This document shows positions 52,871 through 61,461 of a stretch of 64,000 nt of DNA, piece after piece (the stretch's first letter is position 1; each line of letters opens with the position of its first letter). The notes beneath the pieces were generated by a model. It was given only the letters and a program-made list of their open reading frames with translations, was not told the DNA's origin and ran no database searches. Location of the stretch: positions 3,348,001 through 3,412,000 of the forward strand of contig NZ_BSUM01000001.1 of NCBI RefSeq assembly GCF_030161595.1, in the 5' to 3' direction. The translations under genes and the position numbers were made by a program. The DNA is from Litorihabitans aurantiacus. Lineage in GTDB: Bacteria > Actinomycetota > Actinomycetes > Actinomycetales > Beutenbergiaceae.

Positions 52871-54033
52871 GCATCGACACCCGCGTCCCGGGTGAGCACT
52901 CCGAGGTCCGCGCGGCCGCCGAGTGGCTCGACCCGACCGCCTCCGACGCCGTCGACGACGCCTCCGGCGACATGCGCAACCTGTTCGGCTACAGCGGGGG
53001 CCACTGGATCTCGACGTCGGGCGACGCCTACCGCAGCACCCTCTCGCTCGCGATGTCCGCCGCCGACGACGTCGAGGGTCTGATGAAGGACGTGGCGGAG
53101 AAGCTGCGCTCCTACGCGGGCCAGCTCGAACGGCTCGAGGGCTACATCGCCGACCACCGAGACGCCGCGTCGAGCGCCGGGCTGACGCTGACGCCGACGA
53201 CCATCGAGCCGCCGACCTCCACGCTCCCGTACTGCCCCACCGACCGCGACGACCCGCTGTGGGACGACTGGCAGGACCACCTGGACCGCGTCGAGCTGTT
53301 CAACGAGATCGCCGAGGACGTCGGGACGCGGTGGGGCGACCTCGAGACGTGGGTCCAGGACAACCTGACGGCCTTCATCGTGGACGTGCCGACCACGCCC
53401 GCGAGCGAGCTCCTGGGGTTCCTGGCGGACCAGGACACCACCGTGGCCACGACCTACCTCGACTACAACGAGCGGCAGTGGCAGACGAACGTCATCGAGC
53501 TGCAGGACCGGTCCGCGACCATGGCGGAGGACGCCGCCGAGTTCAAGAGGCAGCTCCGCTCGGGCAACCCCGCCGTGCGCGCGGCAGCGGCGGCCGCCGG
53601 CCCCACCGGGTTGCGGATCGAGGCGCGCGAGCTGTCCGAGGCGGCGGAGGCCCTGCGCCGCGCGGGCCGGGTGCTCCCGATCGCGGGCACGGCGCTCGAC
53701 GTCGTGCTGGCCGGCAGCCAGATCGCAGCAGGGGAGTCGCCGAGCTCGGTGGGCGTCGAGTTCCTGGGCGGCGTCGCCGGCGGTGCGGCCGCCGTCGGAA
53801 TCATCGCGCTGGCCGGTGTCACCCTGCCCGTCTGGGGCACGGCCCTGGTCGTGGGCGGCGCGGCCGTCGCCGTCGGCGCAGGCGCGAAGTGGGCCTACGA
53901 GGGGCTCGTGCCGCAGGACGTGCGCGAGAGCATCGACGCCGGGATCGCGGACGCCTGGGACGCCACGACCGACTTCGCCGAGGACGCGTGGGACAACACG
54001 GTCGGAGCCGCGTGGGACTGGGCGTTCGGGTGA
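52867..54033 (+). CDS. WXG-like N-terminus plus glycine-zipper protein, possible type VII substrate
   Basis: 388-aa protein. The first 100 residues are helical and resemble WXG/ESX modules: GHWISTSGDAYRSTLSLAM at about 39-57, then a long helix through GLMKDVAEKLRSYAGQLERL. The middle is acidic. About residues 280-345 are strongly hydrophobic and Gly/Ala-rich (GVAGGAAAVGIIALAGVTLP, GTALVVGGAAVAVGAGAKWA), like membrane-inserting toxins, followed by an amphipathic tail with repeated AWD. No signal peptide. ATG 52867 (4-bp overlap). The next gene encodes a membrane protein, overlapping by 4 bp. Effector-immunity is a hypothesis; no secretion genes are in the window. Confidence 0.65.
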   Translation: MSIDTRVPGEHSEVRAAAEWLDPTASDAVDDASGDMRNLFGYSGGHWISTSGDAYRSTLSLAMSAADDVEGLMKDVAEKLRSYAGQLERLEGYIADHRDAASSAGLTLTPTTIEPPTSTLPYCPTDRDDPLWDDWQDHLDRVELFNEIAEDVGTRWGDLETWVQDNLTAFIVDVPTTPASELLGFLADQDTTVATTYLDYNERQWQTNVIELQDRSATMAEDAAEFKRQLRSGNPAVRAAAAAAGPTGLRIEARELSEAAEALRRAGRVLPIAGTALDVVLAGSQIAAGESPSSVGVEFLGGVAGGAAAVGIIALAGVTLPVWGTALVVGGAAVAVGAGAKWAYEGLVPQDVRESIDAGIADAWDATTDFAEDAWDNTVGAAWDWAFG

Positions 54034-54800
54034 CCGACCCCGCGCCGACGGCCCAGCGCCGGGTGGTGCGCCCCGCCCGGCCGAGCGCGCGGGCCGGGCA
54101 GCCGCGCTCCGCCGTCGTGACGCTCGTGGCGCTGACCGTGCTGCTGGCGCTCGCGGTGCTCGCGGGAGCGGCCGTGCTGATCGCGTCCTCGAGCCCGGCG
54201 ACGGCGGTGCTCGGCGTCGTCCTCGCGGGCCTCGCCGTCGGTGGTGCGGCCGCGGCGGTGCTGGTGCTGGGTCACCCCCGCGCGGGGCGTCTGGAGGTCG
54301 TGGCGGAACCGGCGCGGCTGACCTTCCCGGCGCCGGCCGCGCTGCCGTGGGTCAACCGCGGGCTCGCGACGCTCGCGTCCCTGCTGATCGTGCCGCCCGG
54401 TATCGCGCTGGCGCAGGGCACCGCGGGTGACCTGCCGCTGTTCGGGCTCGCGACCCCGACGGTCGTGGCCGCGCTTGCGCTGCCGGCCGCCGTGCGCGCG
54501 TGGAGCGGGCGGGCGCGGTACAGCCACCTCGTGCTGGACCCCGACGGCGTGCGCTTCGTCGGTGCGCGCGGCGAGCGGGCGGCGCGCTGGGACGACGTAC
54601 GGCGCGTGCAGCTGCGCGGCGCCCGGCTCCACCTGAGCGGGGCGGACGGGTCGGTGCTGATCGACGTCGGCGCGCGCGACCTGGCGAGCGACGCCCGGCT
54701 GCTGGCCGACGTGCTCGACCTCTACCGCCGTCGTCCAGCGCTGCGCGGCGAGATCGGCGAGGCCGCGCTGCCTCGGCTGGAGCGCGGTGACCTCGCTTGA
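54030..54800 (+). CDS. Membrane protein with PH-like cytoplasmic domain, last gene of the cassette
   Basis: 256-aa protein. Two adjacent N-terminal helices (VVTLVALTVLLALAVLAGAA and VLGVVLAGLAVGGAAAAVLV) and a second pair (LATLASLLIVPPGIALAQG, VVAALALPAAVRAW) flank a loop; the C-terminal 90 residues form a bacterial PH-like domain (SHLVLDPDGVRFVGARGERA, WDDVRRVQLRGARLHLS). GTG 54030 overlaps the upstream stop by 4 bp. If the upstream product is a pore-forming effector, this would be the natural immunity candidate; otherwise it is a membrane protein of unknown role. Confidence 0.65.
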   Translation: MTDPAPTAQRRVVRPARPSARAGQPRSAVVTLVALTVLLALAVLAGAAVLIASSSPATAVLGVVLAGLAVGGAAAAVLVLGHPRAGRLEVVAEPARLTFPAPAALPWVNRGLATLASLLIVPPGIALAQGTAGDLPLFGLATPTVVAALALPAAVRAWSGRARYSHLVLDPDGVRFVGARGERAARWDDVRRVQLRGARLHLSGADGSVLIDVGARDLASDARLLADVLDLYRRRPALRGEIGEAALPRLERGDLA

Positions 54801-54840
54801 ACACGCCACCGTGACCGGCGCGCGGACGTAGGGTCGGAGG

Positions 54841-55359
54841 ATGACCTCCGCCCCGGGTGTGCCGCTCTCGCAAGTCCGAGCCGTCGTCGTGACGGTCTCG
54901 GACCGCTCCGCCGCGGGCGAGCGCGCCGACGCCTCCGGCCCCGCCGCGCGGGAGCTCCTGCTCGCGGCGGGCGTCGCGAACGTCGACGTCGTCGTCGTGC
55001 CCGACGGCGAGGCCCCCGTCGGCGAGGCCCTCACCACCGCGCTCGCGGGCGGGGCCCGCCTCGTGCTCACGCTGGGGGGCACCGGCGTCGGGCCGCGCGA
55101 CCGCACGCCCGAGGCGACCGCCGCCGTCCTGGACCTGCCGATGCCCGGCGTGGCCGACGTCGTGCGCGCCCGCGGCCTGGCCGCCACCCCGATGGCGGCG
55201 CTCTCGCGCGGGGTCGCGGGGATCGGCGGGCTCGCGCACGGCCCGGGCGGCCTTGTGGTGAACCTGCCGGGGTCGCCGAAGGCCGTCGCGGAGTCGCTCG
55301 AGGTGCTGCTGCCGCTCGTGGGTCACGTGATCGACCAGCTGGGCGGGGGCGACCACTGA
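54841..55359 (+). CDS. mogA: Molybdenum cofactor biosynthesis protein MogA/MoaB
   Basis: 172-aa MPT-binding protein that adenylates molybdopterin before metal insertion. It has VVVTVSDRSAAGERADASGP, the signature LTLGGTGVGPRDRTPEAT near residue 78 and LVVNLPGSPKAVAESL near 140, all canonical. ATG 54841. Its stop overlaps the moaE start by one base (TGATG). It heads mogA-moaE-moaA. MogA versus MoaB cannot be separated by sequence alone. Confidence 0.9.
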   Translation: MTSAPGVPLSQVRAVVVTVSDRSAAGERADASGPAARELLLAAGVANVDVVVVPDGEAPVGEALTTALAGGARLVLTLGGTGVGPRDRTPEATAAVLDLPMPGVADVVRARGLAATPMAALSRGVAGIGGLAHGPGGLVVNLPGSPKAVAESLEVLLPLVGHVIDQLGGGDH

Positions 55360-55796
55360 TGGCCGACGCCGACAGTGTTCTCATCGCACGTGTGACCAGC
55401 GACGTGCTCGACCTTGCCGCCCACGAGGCGGCGGTGCAGGACGCGGGTTCGGGCGCCGTCGTGACGTTCGTGGGGCGCATCCGCGACCACGACCCGGGCG
55501 CGCACGGCGAGGTCACCGGCATCGACTACTCCCACCACCCGGACGCCGAGCGCATCCTGGGCGAAATCGCGGCGCGCGCCGCGGCCGCCGGGCCGGAGGG
55601 TGTGCGGATCGCGGTCAGCCACCGGGTGGGGACGCTCGCCGTCGGCGACCTGGCGCTCGTGGCGTGCGTCGCGACCGCGCACCGCGGGGACGCCTACGAC
55701 GTCTCGCGCGCACTGGTCGAGGCGGTCAAGGCCGAGCTGCCGATCTGGAAGCGGCAGCACGAGGTGGGCGGGCGCACGCACTGGGTGGGGCTGTGA
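55359..55796 (+). CDS. moaE: Molybdopterin synthase large subunit MoaE
   Basis: 145-aa catalytic subunit that, with MoaD, inserts sulfur into precursor Z to make molybdopterin. Diagnostic segments are GAVVTFVGRIRDHDPG, HRVGTLAVGDLALVACVATA, HRGDAYDVSRALVEAVKAEL and PIWKRQHEVGGRTHWVG, including the conserved Lys pair near the active site. Start at 55359 overlaps the mogA stop. Followed by moaA after 10 bp. moaD lies beyond the intervening repeat array on the other strand. Confidence 0.95.
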   Translation: MADADSVLIARVTSDVLDLAAHEAAVQDAGSGAVVTFVGRIRDHDPGAHGEVTGIDYSHHPDAERILGEIAARAAAAGPEGVRIAVSHRVGTLAVGDLALVACVATAHRGDAYDVSRALVEAVKAELPIWKRQHEVGGRTHWVGL

Positions 55797-55806
55797 GGGG
55801 CCTCCC

Positions 55807-56903
55807 GTGACGGGCGTCCCCGTCACGATCGGGCGCCGGCCGCCGCGGTGGGAGGGCGTGGTGCCGGGCGCTGCGCCGTCGGGGGCGGGTGGCCCCGGCG
55901 ACCCGCTCGTGGACACCTGGGGCCGCGTCCACCGCGACCTGCGGATCTCGCTGACCGACCGGTGCTCGCTGCGCTGCACGTACTGCATGCCGGAGCAGGG
56001 CATGGAGTGGCTCGCGCGCTCGTCGGTGCTGACGACGGACGAGATCGTGCGCGTCGCGCGGATCTGCGCCGACGCGGGCATCACGACGTTCCGGCTGACC
56101 GGGGAGAGCCGCTGCTGCGGCGCGACCTGCCCGAGGTCGTGGAGCGGCTGGCGGCGCTGCGGGGGCCGGACGGCGCACCGGTGCAGATCGCGATGACCAC
56201 CAACGGCATCACGTTGGACCGTCAGCTGCCCGCGCTGATGGCCGCCGGGCTGCAGCGCTTGAACATCAGCCTCGACACGCTGCGGCCCGACCGCTTCCGC
56301 GACCTGACGCGCCGCGACCGGCTGGAGGACGTGCTCGTCGGGATCGCCGCCGCGCGCGAGTCCGGGCTGCGGCCGCTGAAGATCAACGCCGTCGCGATGC
56401 GCGGGGTGAACGACGACGAGCTCGTGGACCTGGTGGAGTTCGCCGTGGCGCACGACGCGCAGATGCGGTTCATCGAGCAGATGCCGCTCGACGCCGGGCA
56501 CACGTGGGACCGCGCGCAGATGGTGACGCGCGAGGAGATCCTCGACGCGCTCGCGCAGCGGTGGGCGCTGGAGCCGGTGCCGGGGCGCGGCGGCGCGCCC
56601 GCCGAGCGGTGGCGGCTCGGGGACAGCGAGCACACGGTGGGCGTGATCGCATCGGTGACGGCGCCGTTCTGCGGCGACTGCGACCGGATGCGGCTGACCG
56701 CGGACGGTCAGCTGCGCAACTGCCTGTTCTCGAACGCGGAGTTCGACCTGCTGCCGCTGCTGCGGGGTTCGGATGCTTCGCGGGTGGACGGCGACGTCGA
56801 CGCGATGCTCCGCTCCGCGATCCACGCGAAGCTGCCCGGGCACGCGATCAACGACCCGGGGTTCCTGCAGCCGGCGCGCGGGATGAACGCGATCGGCGGC
56901 TGA
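55807..56903 (+). CDS. moaA: GTP 3',8-cyclase MoaA, frameshifted
   Basis: About 365-aa radical SAM enzyme, first step of molybdenum cofactor synthesis. The N-terminal cluster motif is CSLRCTYC (CxxxCxxC) near residue 55. The frame breaks in the conserved LTGGEPLLR: the run at 56101-56104 has four G where five (GGG GGA GAG) are needed; adding one G gives TGGEPLLRRDLPEVVERL. Downstream are QIAMTTNGITL, the second cluster PFCGDCDRMRLTADGQLRNC and the essential C-terminal GG (NAIGG). GTG 55807. An intact copy elsewhere cannot be excluded, but a sequencing error is the simplest reading. Confidence 0.9.
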
Positions 56904-56925
56904 GGGTCGACCAGTGGGGCGCGCT

Positions 56926-57030
56926 GACGACGGCACGCCCCTCGCCCACGACGGCAACCCCCTCGCCCACGACGGCACGCCCCTCGCCTACGACGGCATC
57001 CCCCTCGCTCACGACAGCCACCCCCTCGCC
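56926..57030 (+). repeat. Array of 21-bp repeats, forward half
   Basis: Five consecutive units start at 56926, 56947, 56968, 56989 and 57010, each exactly 21 bp, of the form CACGACGGCAACCCCCTCGC, with a partial sixth at 57031. They begin 22 bp after the moaA stop. The unit is the reverse complement of that at 57238-57308, so the two halves face each other. The whole 404-bp gap 56904-57307 is noncoding. Confidence 0.92.
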
Positions 57031-57062
57031 TACGACGGCGCCGCGCCCGCCACCGGAGCCCT

Positions 57063-57228
57063 CGCTGTGAGCGGCTGGATCTCGCTCACAGCGGTCAGTG
57101 GTTCCGGCCGCGGCGCCGAGGGGGCATCGCTGCAGGTCAGAGCGGTGTGCTGCCGAGGGTCGTCACCGTCGGCCGCTGTGAGCGAGGGGTCAGCCGCTCA
57201 CAGCGAGGTCGGTCCGGCATACGGACCG
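57063..57228. repeat. Hairpin cluster between the two arrays
   Basis: Two copies of an 11-bp stem CGCTGTGAGCG/CGCTCACAGCG occur at 57063-57093 and 57174-57205, and a 7-bp hairpin CGGTCCG/CGGACCG at 57210-57228. They fill the centre of the inverted arrays. Confidence 0.8.
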
Positions 57229-57237
57229 CCGTCGTCA

Positions 57238-57308
57238 GCGAGGGGCTTGCCGTCGTGAGCGAGGGGGTGCCGTGGTCAGCGAGGGGTGTGTCGTCGTGGG
57301 CGAGGGCT
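57238..57308 (-). repeat. Array of 21-bp repeats, reverse half
   Basis: Units start at 57238, 57259, 57279 and 57300, with lengths 21, 20 and 21 bp, of the form GCGAGGGGCTTGCCGTCGTG. The array runs into the moaD stop codon at 57308. One unit is a base short within a G run. Confidence 0.9.
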
Positions 57309-57565
57309 CAGCCGCCGGCGAAGGGTGGCAGCACGTCGAGCTGGGCACCCGGGGCGACCGGGGTCGCCGCGCCGTCGGCGCGCACCCCGGCCACCAGGAA
57401 CGAGCAGCGACCCAGCACGTCGGCCGTCCCCGGCCCGCCGTTCGCCACCAGCACGGCGACGACGTCGCCGACCGTCGTCCCCACGGTCGACGGCACCCGT
57501 GCCGACTCCCCGCCGAACGCCTCGGCGGCGCCCGCGAACAGCCGGACCGTGATGGGGGCGCTCAC
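57308..57565 (-). CDS. moaD: Molybdopterin synthase sulfur carrier subunit MoaD (MoaD/ThiS family)
   Basis: 85-aa ubiquitin-like sulfur carrier. It reads ITVRLFAGAAEAFGGESARV and ends APGAQLDVLPPFAGG; the C-terminal Gly-Gly that is thiocarboxylated is present. GTG 57565. It would be adenylated and sulfurated by the MoeB-rhodanese protein encoded at 60.2-61.4 kb and then dock with MoaE. It is convergent to moaA across the repeat array and lies downstream of a lipoprotein gene on the same strand. Confidence 0.85.
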   Translation of the reverse strand: MSAPITVRLFAGAAEAFGGESARVPSTVGTTVGDVVAVLVANGGPGTADVLGRCSFLVAGVRADGAATPVAPGAQLDVLPPFAGG

Positions 57566-57692
57566 GCGAGCCGTCCCGCAGGCCGGCCGACGGGGGCGCG
57601 CAGGGCGTGGTGGGCGATCGTCGCGGTACGCATCGGTCCATTCTCGCCCCTCTCGCGCGGGGCGCCGCCCAGACCGGCCCCGTACCCCGGCG

Positions 57693-58364
57693 TCAGTCGT
57701 CGTCGTCCAGCACGTCGACCACGAGGCGGGACGGCTCGCCGAGCGCGAACACCCGGAAGGGCACGGCTCCCTCGTCGACACCGGCGAAGACGACCGTCCG
57801 ACCCTCGAACAGGGTGTCGTACACGACCTGCTCGACGGCGCCGGCGTCACCCTCGACCACGGGCTCGGTCTCGTACGCCGCGGGGTCCTCGGGCATCGTG
57901 TGGATGCCGGTGATCTGCAGGACGGCGTCGCCCTCGAGCGGGATCGGGGCGCCGCTGCCCTGGGACTCCGCGGCTGGTACGTACTGCACGTCCCACCCGG
58001 GCAGCCCCTCGCCGGCGAAGTCGAGCACGATCCGGTCGAACCCGTCGTGCTCGGAGACCCGGACGCCCTCGAGGTGGAGCGAAGTGCTGTCGCTCTCACC
58101 CGTCTGCGGGTCGGTGGTGGTCGGGAACGCGGGTGCGGCGTCCCCGGCCTCGTCGTCGGGCGGAGGCGGCGCGGGCTCGCTCGTCGTCGCGGTCCCGCTC
58201 GGCTCGGTCGGGCTCGGGCTCGCCGTCTCGGTCGCCGTCTCCGTGGCGGTCGCGGTCGAGGTCTCCGTCGCCGGCGGAGCCTCGTCGTCGGTGCCGGACG
58301 AGCACCCGGCGAGCAGGGCGGCCGCGCCGGTGGCCGCGATCAGTGTGGTCGTGCGATACCTCAT
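57693..58364 (-). CDS. Lipoprotein with AMIN-like domain
   Basis: 223-aa predicted lipoprotein. Lipobox LLAGC with the lipidated Cys at about residue 21, then a 60-residue Thr/Ser/Pro/Glu-rich linker (ATETSTATATETATETASPS), then a compact beta domain: DGFDRIVLDFAGEGLPGWDV, YVPAAESQGSGAPIPLEGDA and EPSRLVVDVLDDDD, matching the AMIN-like domain of actinobacteria. It is anchored outside the membrane. It sits between moaC and moaD without an evident link to molybdenum. ATG 58364. Confidence 0.82.
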   Translation of the reverse strand: MRYRTTTLIAATGAAALLAGCSSGTDDEAPPATETSTATATETATETASPSPTEPSGTATTSEPAPPPPDDEAGDAAPAFPTTTDPQTGESDSTSLHLEGVRVSEHDGFDRIVLDFAGEGLPGWDVQYVPAAESQGSGAPIPLEGDAVLQITGIHTMPEDPAAYETEPVVEGDAGAVEQVVYDTLFEGRTVVFAGVDEGAVPFRVFALGEPSRLVVDVLDDDD

Positions 58365-58429
58365 CAGGTCCCCCCAGGGTCGGTGTCACCCCACCGTAGG
58401 CACAGGCGTGGCCCGCGTGGTGACCCCCG

Positions 58430-58897
58430 TCACTCCCGTGCCCAGTCGCCCGACTTCCCGCCGGTCTTGCTCTCGAGTCGGATTTCTCCGATCCACACGC
58501 CCTTGTCGAGCCCCTTGACCATGTCGACGAGCGCGAGCGCGGCCACCGAGACCGCGGTGAACGCCTCCATCTCCACGCCGGTGCGGTCGGCGGTGCGCAC
58601 GGTCGCGCGGATCGCGACGCCGCCCGGCGTGAGCTCGAGGTCGACGCTCGCCCCGTGCACCCCGATCACGTGCGCGAGCGGCAGCAGCTCGGCGCACCGC
58701 TTCGAGCCGGCGATCCCGGCGATCCGGGCGACGGCGAACGCGTCGCCCTTCGGCACGGTGTCGTCGCGCAGGGCGTCGAGCACGGCGGGCGGGCAGTGCA
58801 CGACGCCGGTCGCCGTGGCCGAGCGCACGGTCGGGGTCTTCTCGGTGACGTCGACCATCCGGGCGTGCCCGGCGTCGTCGAGGTGGGTGAAGGTCAT
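58430..58897 (-). CDS. moaC: Cyclic pyranopterin monophosphate synthase MoaC
   Basis: 155-aa enzyme that completes conversion of the MoaA product to cyclic pyranopterin monophosphate. Family marks: FTHLDDAGHARMVDVTEKTPTVRSATATG (start THLDDAG, MVDVTEK), GIAGSKRCAELLPLAHVIGV and TGVEMEAFTAVSVAALALVDM with the late KTGGKSGDW; the catalytic Lys and Asp regions are intact. Its start overlaps the moeA stop by 4 bp, so moeB-moeA-moaC form one operon. Confidence 0.95.
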   Translation of the reverse strand: MTFTHLDDAGHARMVDVTEKTPTVRSATATGVVHCPPAVLDALRDDTVPKGDAFAVARIAGIAGSKRCAELLPLAHVIGVHGASVDLELTPGGVAIRATVRTADRTGVEMEAFTAVSVAALALVDMVKGLDKGVWIGEIRLESKTGGKSGDWARE

Positions 58898-60162
58898 ACC
58901 CCATCCTCGCCCGCGGCGAGCGGCAGATCGGCCCCGATGAGCACGACGTCGACCGCGTCCCCCGCCTGCACCCGCTCGACCTCGGCCGGCACGACCGCGT
59001 AGCCCCCGGCGAGCGCGAGGCTCCCCGTGAGGTGCGACTTCGAGCCGAGCGCGTGCACCGGCGTCGCCGTCAGGACGCCCCCGGAGACCGACAGTCGCGC
59101 GGGCAGGATCTGCGTGCGCCCCGGCGGCGTGCCCCAGTCGGCCCCCGCGCGGCCGGGCACGGGCGCGAGCCGCACCTCGCCGTCGGGAGCGCCCTGCATC
59201 GCCAGGAGCGCCGGCCGCACGAACACGTGGAAGGACACCCAGGCGCTCACGGGGTTGCCCGGCAGCCCGAACAGCACGGCGCCGCCGGGCAGCGTGCCGA
59301 ACGCCTGCGGCTTGCCCGGCTGCATCGACACCGACGTGAACGTGACGTCGCGCGAGCCGTCGAACACCTGCTTCACGGGGTCGTACGCACCGGCGCTCAC
59401 CCCGCCCGTGAGCACGACGACGTCGCTCCCGCCCGCGCGCGCCAGCGCCGACTCGAGCTCGGCCGGGTCGTCGCCGACCTGGGCGACGGCGTCGACCTCG
59501 CCCCCGGCGCGGCGCACCAGCGCGGCGACCATGAGCGAGTTCGCGTCGGGGATCTGGCCGCGCCGGACCGGCTCCCCGGGCGCGACCAGCTCGCTCCCGG
59601 TCGCGATCACGGTGACGCGGGGGGCGCGGTGGACGCGCAGCGTGCCGTGGCCGGCGGAGGAGACGGCGGCCAGCACGCCCGCCGTCGTGAGCGTCCCCGC
59701 CCCGGCCACGAGGTCGCCGGTCGCGAGGTCGTCGCCGATGCCGCGCACGAACAGGCCGCGCGAGGGGGCGCGCCGGACCTCGACGCTCTCGCTCACCGGC
59801 GCGAGCGGGTCGAGCCGGTCGGTGTGCTCGAGCTGGACGATCGTGTCGGCGTCGGTCGGGAGGACCGCCCCGGTCATGATGCGCGCGGCGTCACCCGGGG
59901 CGAGCGCGGGGTCGAGGTCGCTGCCGGCGGGGATGTCGGCGACCACGCGCAGGGTGACGGGCGCGTCGTCGGCGCTCGCGACGTCGTCGTACCGCACGGC
60001 GTAGCCGTCCATCGAGGAGCTGCGCCACAGCGGGATCGGGACCAGCGCGCGGACCGGCTCGGCGATCCGGCGGTCCCACGCGTCGGCGAGCGGCACCTCC
60101 CGCGGAGGCAGGGGCGCGACCGTCGCGAGGACGCGGTCGAGGTGGTCGGAGATCGGTGTCAT
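58894..60162 (-). CDS. moeA: Molybdopterin molybdenumtransferase MoeA
   Basis: 422-aa enzyme that inserts molybdenum into adenylated molybdopterin. SSMDGYAVRYDDV near residue 50, ARIMTGAVLPTDADTIVQLE, FVRGIGDDLATGDLV, VTVIATGSELVAPGEP, and VVLTGGVSAGAYDPVKQVF with GLPGNPVSAWVSFHVFVRPA are all standard. ATG 60162 overlaps the moeB stop by 4 bp and its stop overlaps moaC by 4 bp. Length is normal. Confidence 0.96.
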   Translation of the reverse strand: MTPISDHLDRVLATVAPLPPREVPLADAWDRRIAEPVRALVPIPLWRSSSMDGYAVRYDDVASADDAPVTLRVVADIPAGSDLDPALAPGDAARIMTGAVLPTDADTIVQLEHTDRLDPLAPVSESVEVRRAPSRGLFVRGIGDDLATGDLVAGAGTLTTAGVLAAVSSAGHGTLRVHRAPRVTVIATGSELVAPGEPVRRGQIPDANSLMVAALVRRAGGEVDAVAQVGDDPAELESALARAGGSDVVVLTGGVSAGAYDPVKQVFDGSRDVTFTSVSMQPGKPQAFGTLPGGAVLFGLPGNPVSAWVSFHVFVRPALLAMQGAPDGEVRLAPVPGRAGADWGTPPGRTQILPARLSVSGGVLTATPVHALGSKSHLTGSLALAGGYAVVPAEVERVQAGDAVDVVLIGADLPLAAGEDGV

Positions 60163-61436
60163 CGCAGCGCTCCCGCCGTCGTGGTGGCTTCCACCGTGTC
60201 GTTCGTGGCCGCGAGGTGCTCGGCACGCAGGTGGTCGACGGCGTCGGGGTGCAGCACCCGGGCGTCCCGTCCGGCGTCGGTGAGGGCGAGCGCGGCCCGC
60301 GCGGCGCGGACGCCGGCCGAGCAGTAGGTCACGAGCGTCGCACCCGCCGGGGCGCCGGCGTCGGCCAGCAGCGCGAGCACCGCGTCGGCGCTCTCGCGGG
60401 CGGCCTGCTCGAGCACGGAGACGGGCAGGTTCACGGCGTCGGGCAGCGCGTCCCCCGCGAACTCCGACGGTTCGCGCACGTCGAGGAGCACGGCGGTGTC
60501 CGGCAGCGCCCGGTAGGCGGCGACGTCGAGCACGACCCCGGCCTCGCCGTCGTCCCCGGCCGCGAGCTCGTCGGCGGTACCGGCGAGCAGCGGGGCGACG
60601 ACGGCGGCGATCTCGGCCGCCTCGGGCGTCGCCACGGCCGGGGCCGCCTCGTGGGAGGTCGCGGTGGACGCACCCACGAGCGGCACCTCCCGCACCCGCA
60701 TCGTCAGCGCGTCGACGACGGCGACGCGGCCCAGCAGCACGTCGCCCGCCCCGACGACGAGCTTGACCGCCTCGGTCGCCATCATCGCGCCGACGATCCC
60801 GCACAGCGCACCGAGCACCCCGGCCTCGGCGCACGAGGGGACACTGCCGGGCGCGGGCGGCAGCGGGAACAGGTCGCGCAGCGTGACGGGGGCGACGGCG
60901 CCCGGCGGCCGCGACCAGAACACCGACACCTGCGCGTCGAACCGCAGCACCGAACCCCACACGAGCGGGACGCCGAGCGCGGCGCACGTGTCGGAGACGA
61001 GGTAGCGAGTGGCGAACGTGTCGGTGCCGTCGATCACGAGGTCGACGCCGGACAGCAGCTCGGTCGCGTTCTCGGGGACGAGGCGCTCGCGCCGCTCGTG
61101 CACCACGACGGCGGGCGCCAGCTCGTGCATCCGGCGCGCGGCGCTCGCGGTCTTGGGCTCCCCGACGGCGCTCGCGGCGTGGATGACCTGGCGGTGGAGG
61201 TTGGTGAGGTCGACGACGTCGTCGTCGATCAGCGTGATCGTGCCGACGCCCGCCGCGGCGAGGTACTGCAGGACCGGGGCGCCGAGACCCCCGGCGCCGA
61301 CGACGGCGACGTGCGCGGCGGCGAGACGGCGCTGGCCGATCTCGCCGATCTCGGGCAGCAGGCTCTGGCGCGCGGTGCGCCGCGCCTCGGCGTCCGAGCT
61401 CGGCGGACCGGGCGGGACCAGCGGTGGCAGGCGCAT
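60159..61436 (-). CDS. MoeB/ThiF-type adenylyltransferase with C-terminal rhodanese domain (MoeZ-like)
   Basis: 425-aa two-domain protein. The N-terminal E1-like domain has AHVAVVGAGGLGAPVLQYLA, the Asp/Arg region LIDDDVVDLTNLHRQVI and LVIDGTDTFATRYLVSD. The C-terminal rhodanese domain carries VLLDVREPSEFAGDALPDA and the persulfide Cys in LVTYCSAGVRAARA. Such MoeZ/MoeBR proteins adenylate and thiocarboxylate MoaD and sometimes other carriers. The usual zinc CxxC pairs of MoeB are not evident. Start ATG 61436, divergent from the mod operon across a 21-bp repeat array. Confidence 0.92.
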   Translation of the reverse strand: MRLPPLVPPGPPSSDAEARRTARQSLLPEIGEIGQRRLAAAHVAVVGAGGLGAPVLQYLAAAGVGTITLIDDDVVDLTNLHRQVIHAASAVGEPKTASAARRMHELAPAVVVHERRERLVPENATELLSGVDLVIDGTDTFATRYLVSDTCAALGVPLVWGSVLRFDAQVSVFWSRPPGAVAPVTLRDLFPLPPAPGSVPSCAEAGVLGALCGIVGAMMATEAVKLVVGAGDVLLGRVAVVDALTMRVREVPLVGASTATSHEAAPAVATPEAAEIAAVVAPLLAGTADELAAGDDGEAGVVLDVAAYRALPDTAVLLDVREPSEFAGDALPDAVNLPVSVLEQAARESADAVLALLADAGAPAGATLVTYCSAGVRAARAALALTDAGRDARVLHPDAVDHLRAEHLAATNDTVEATTTAGALR

Positions 61437-61461
61437 CGTCCCAGCCTACGACGGGCCCTCA

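Noticed and set aside
56926-57308. CRISPR array
   Set aside because: The repeats are contiguous 21-bp units without spacers, and no cas genes occur in the window.
57562-57633. A 23-codon frame whose stop overlaps the moaD start (MRTATIAHHALRAPVG...)
   Set aside because: The GTGA overlap hints at coupling, but ribosome-site spacing is poor for this ATG and the peptide has no recognisable feature; left as unproven.
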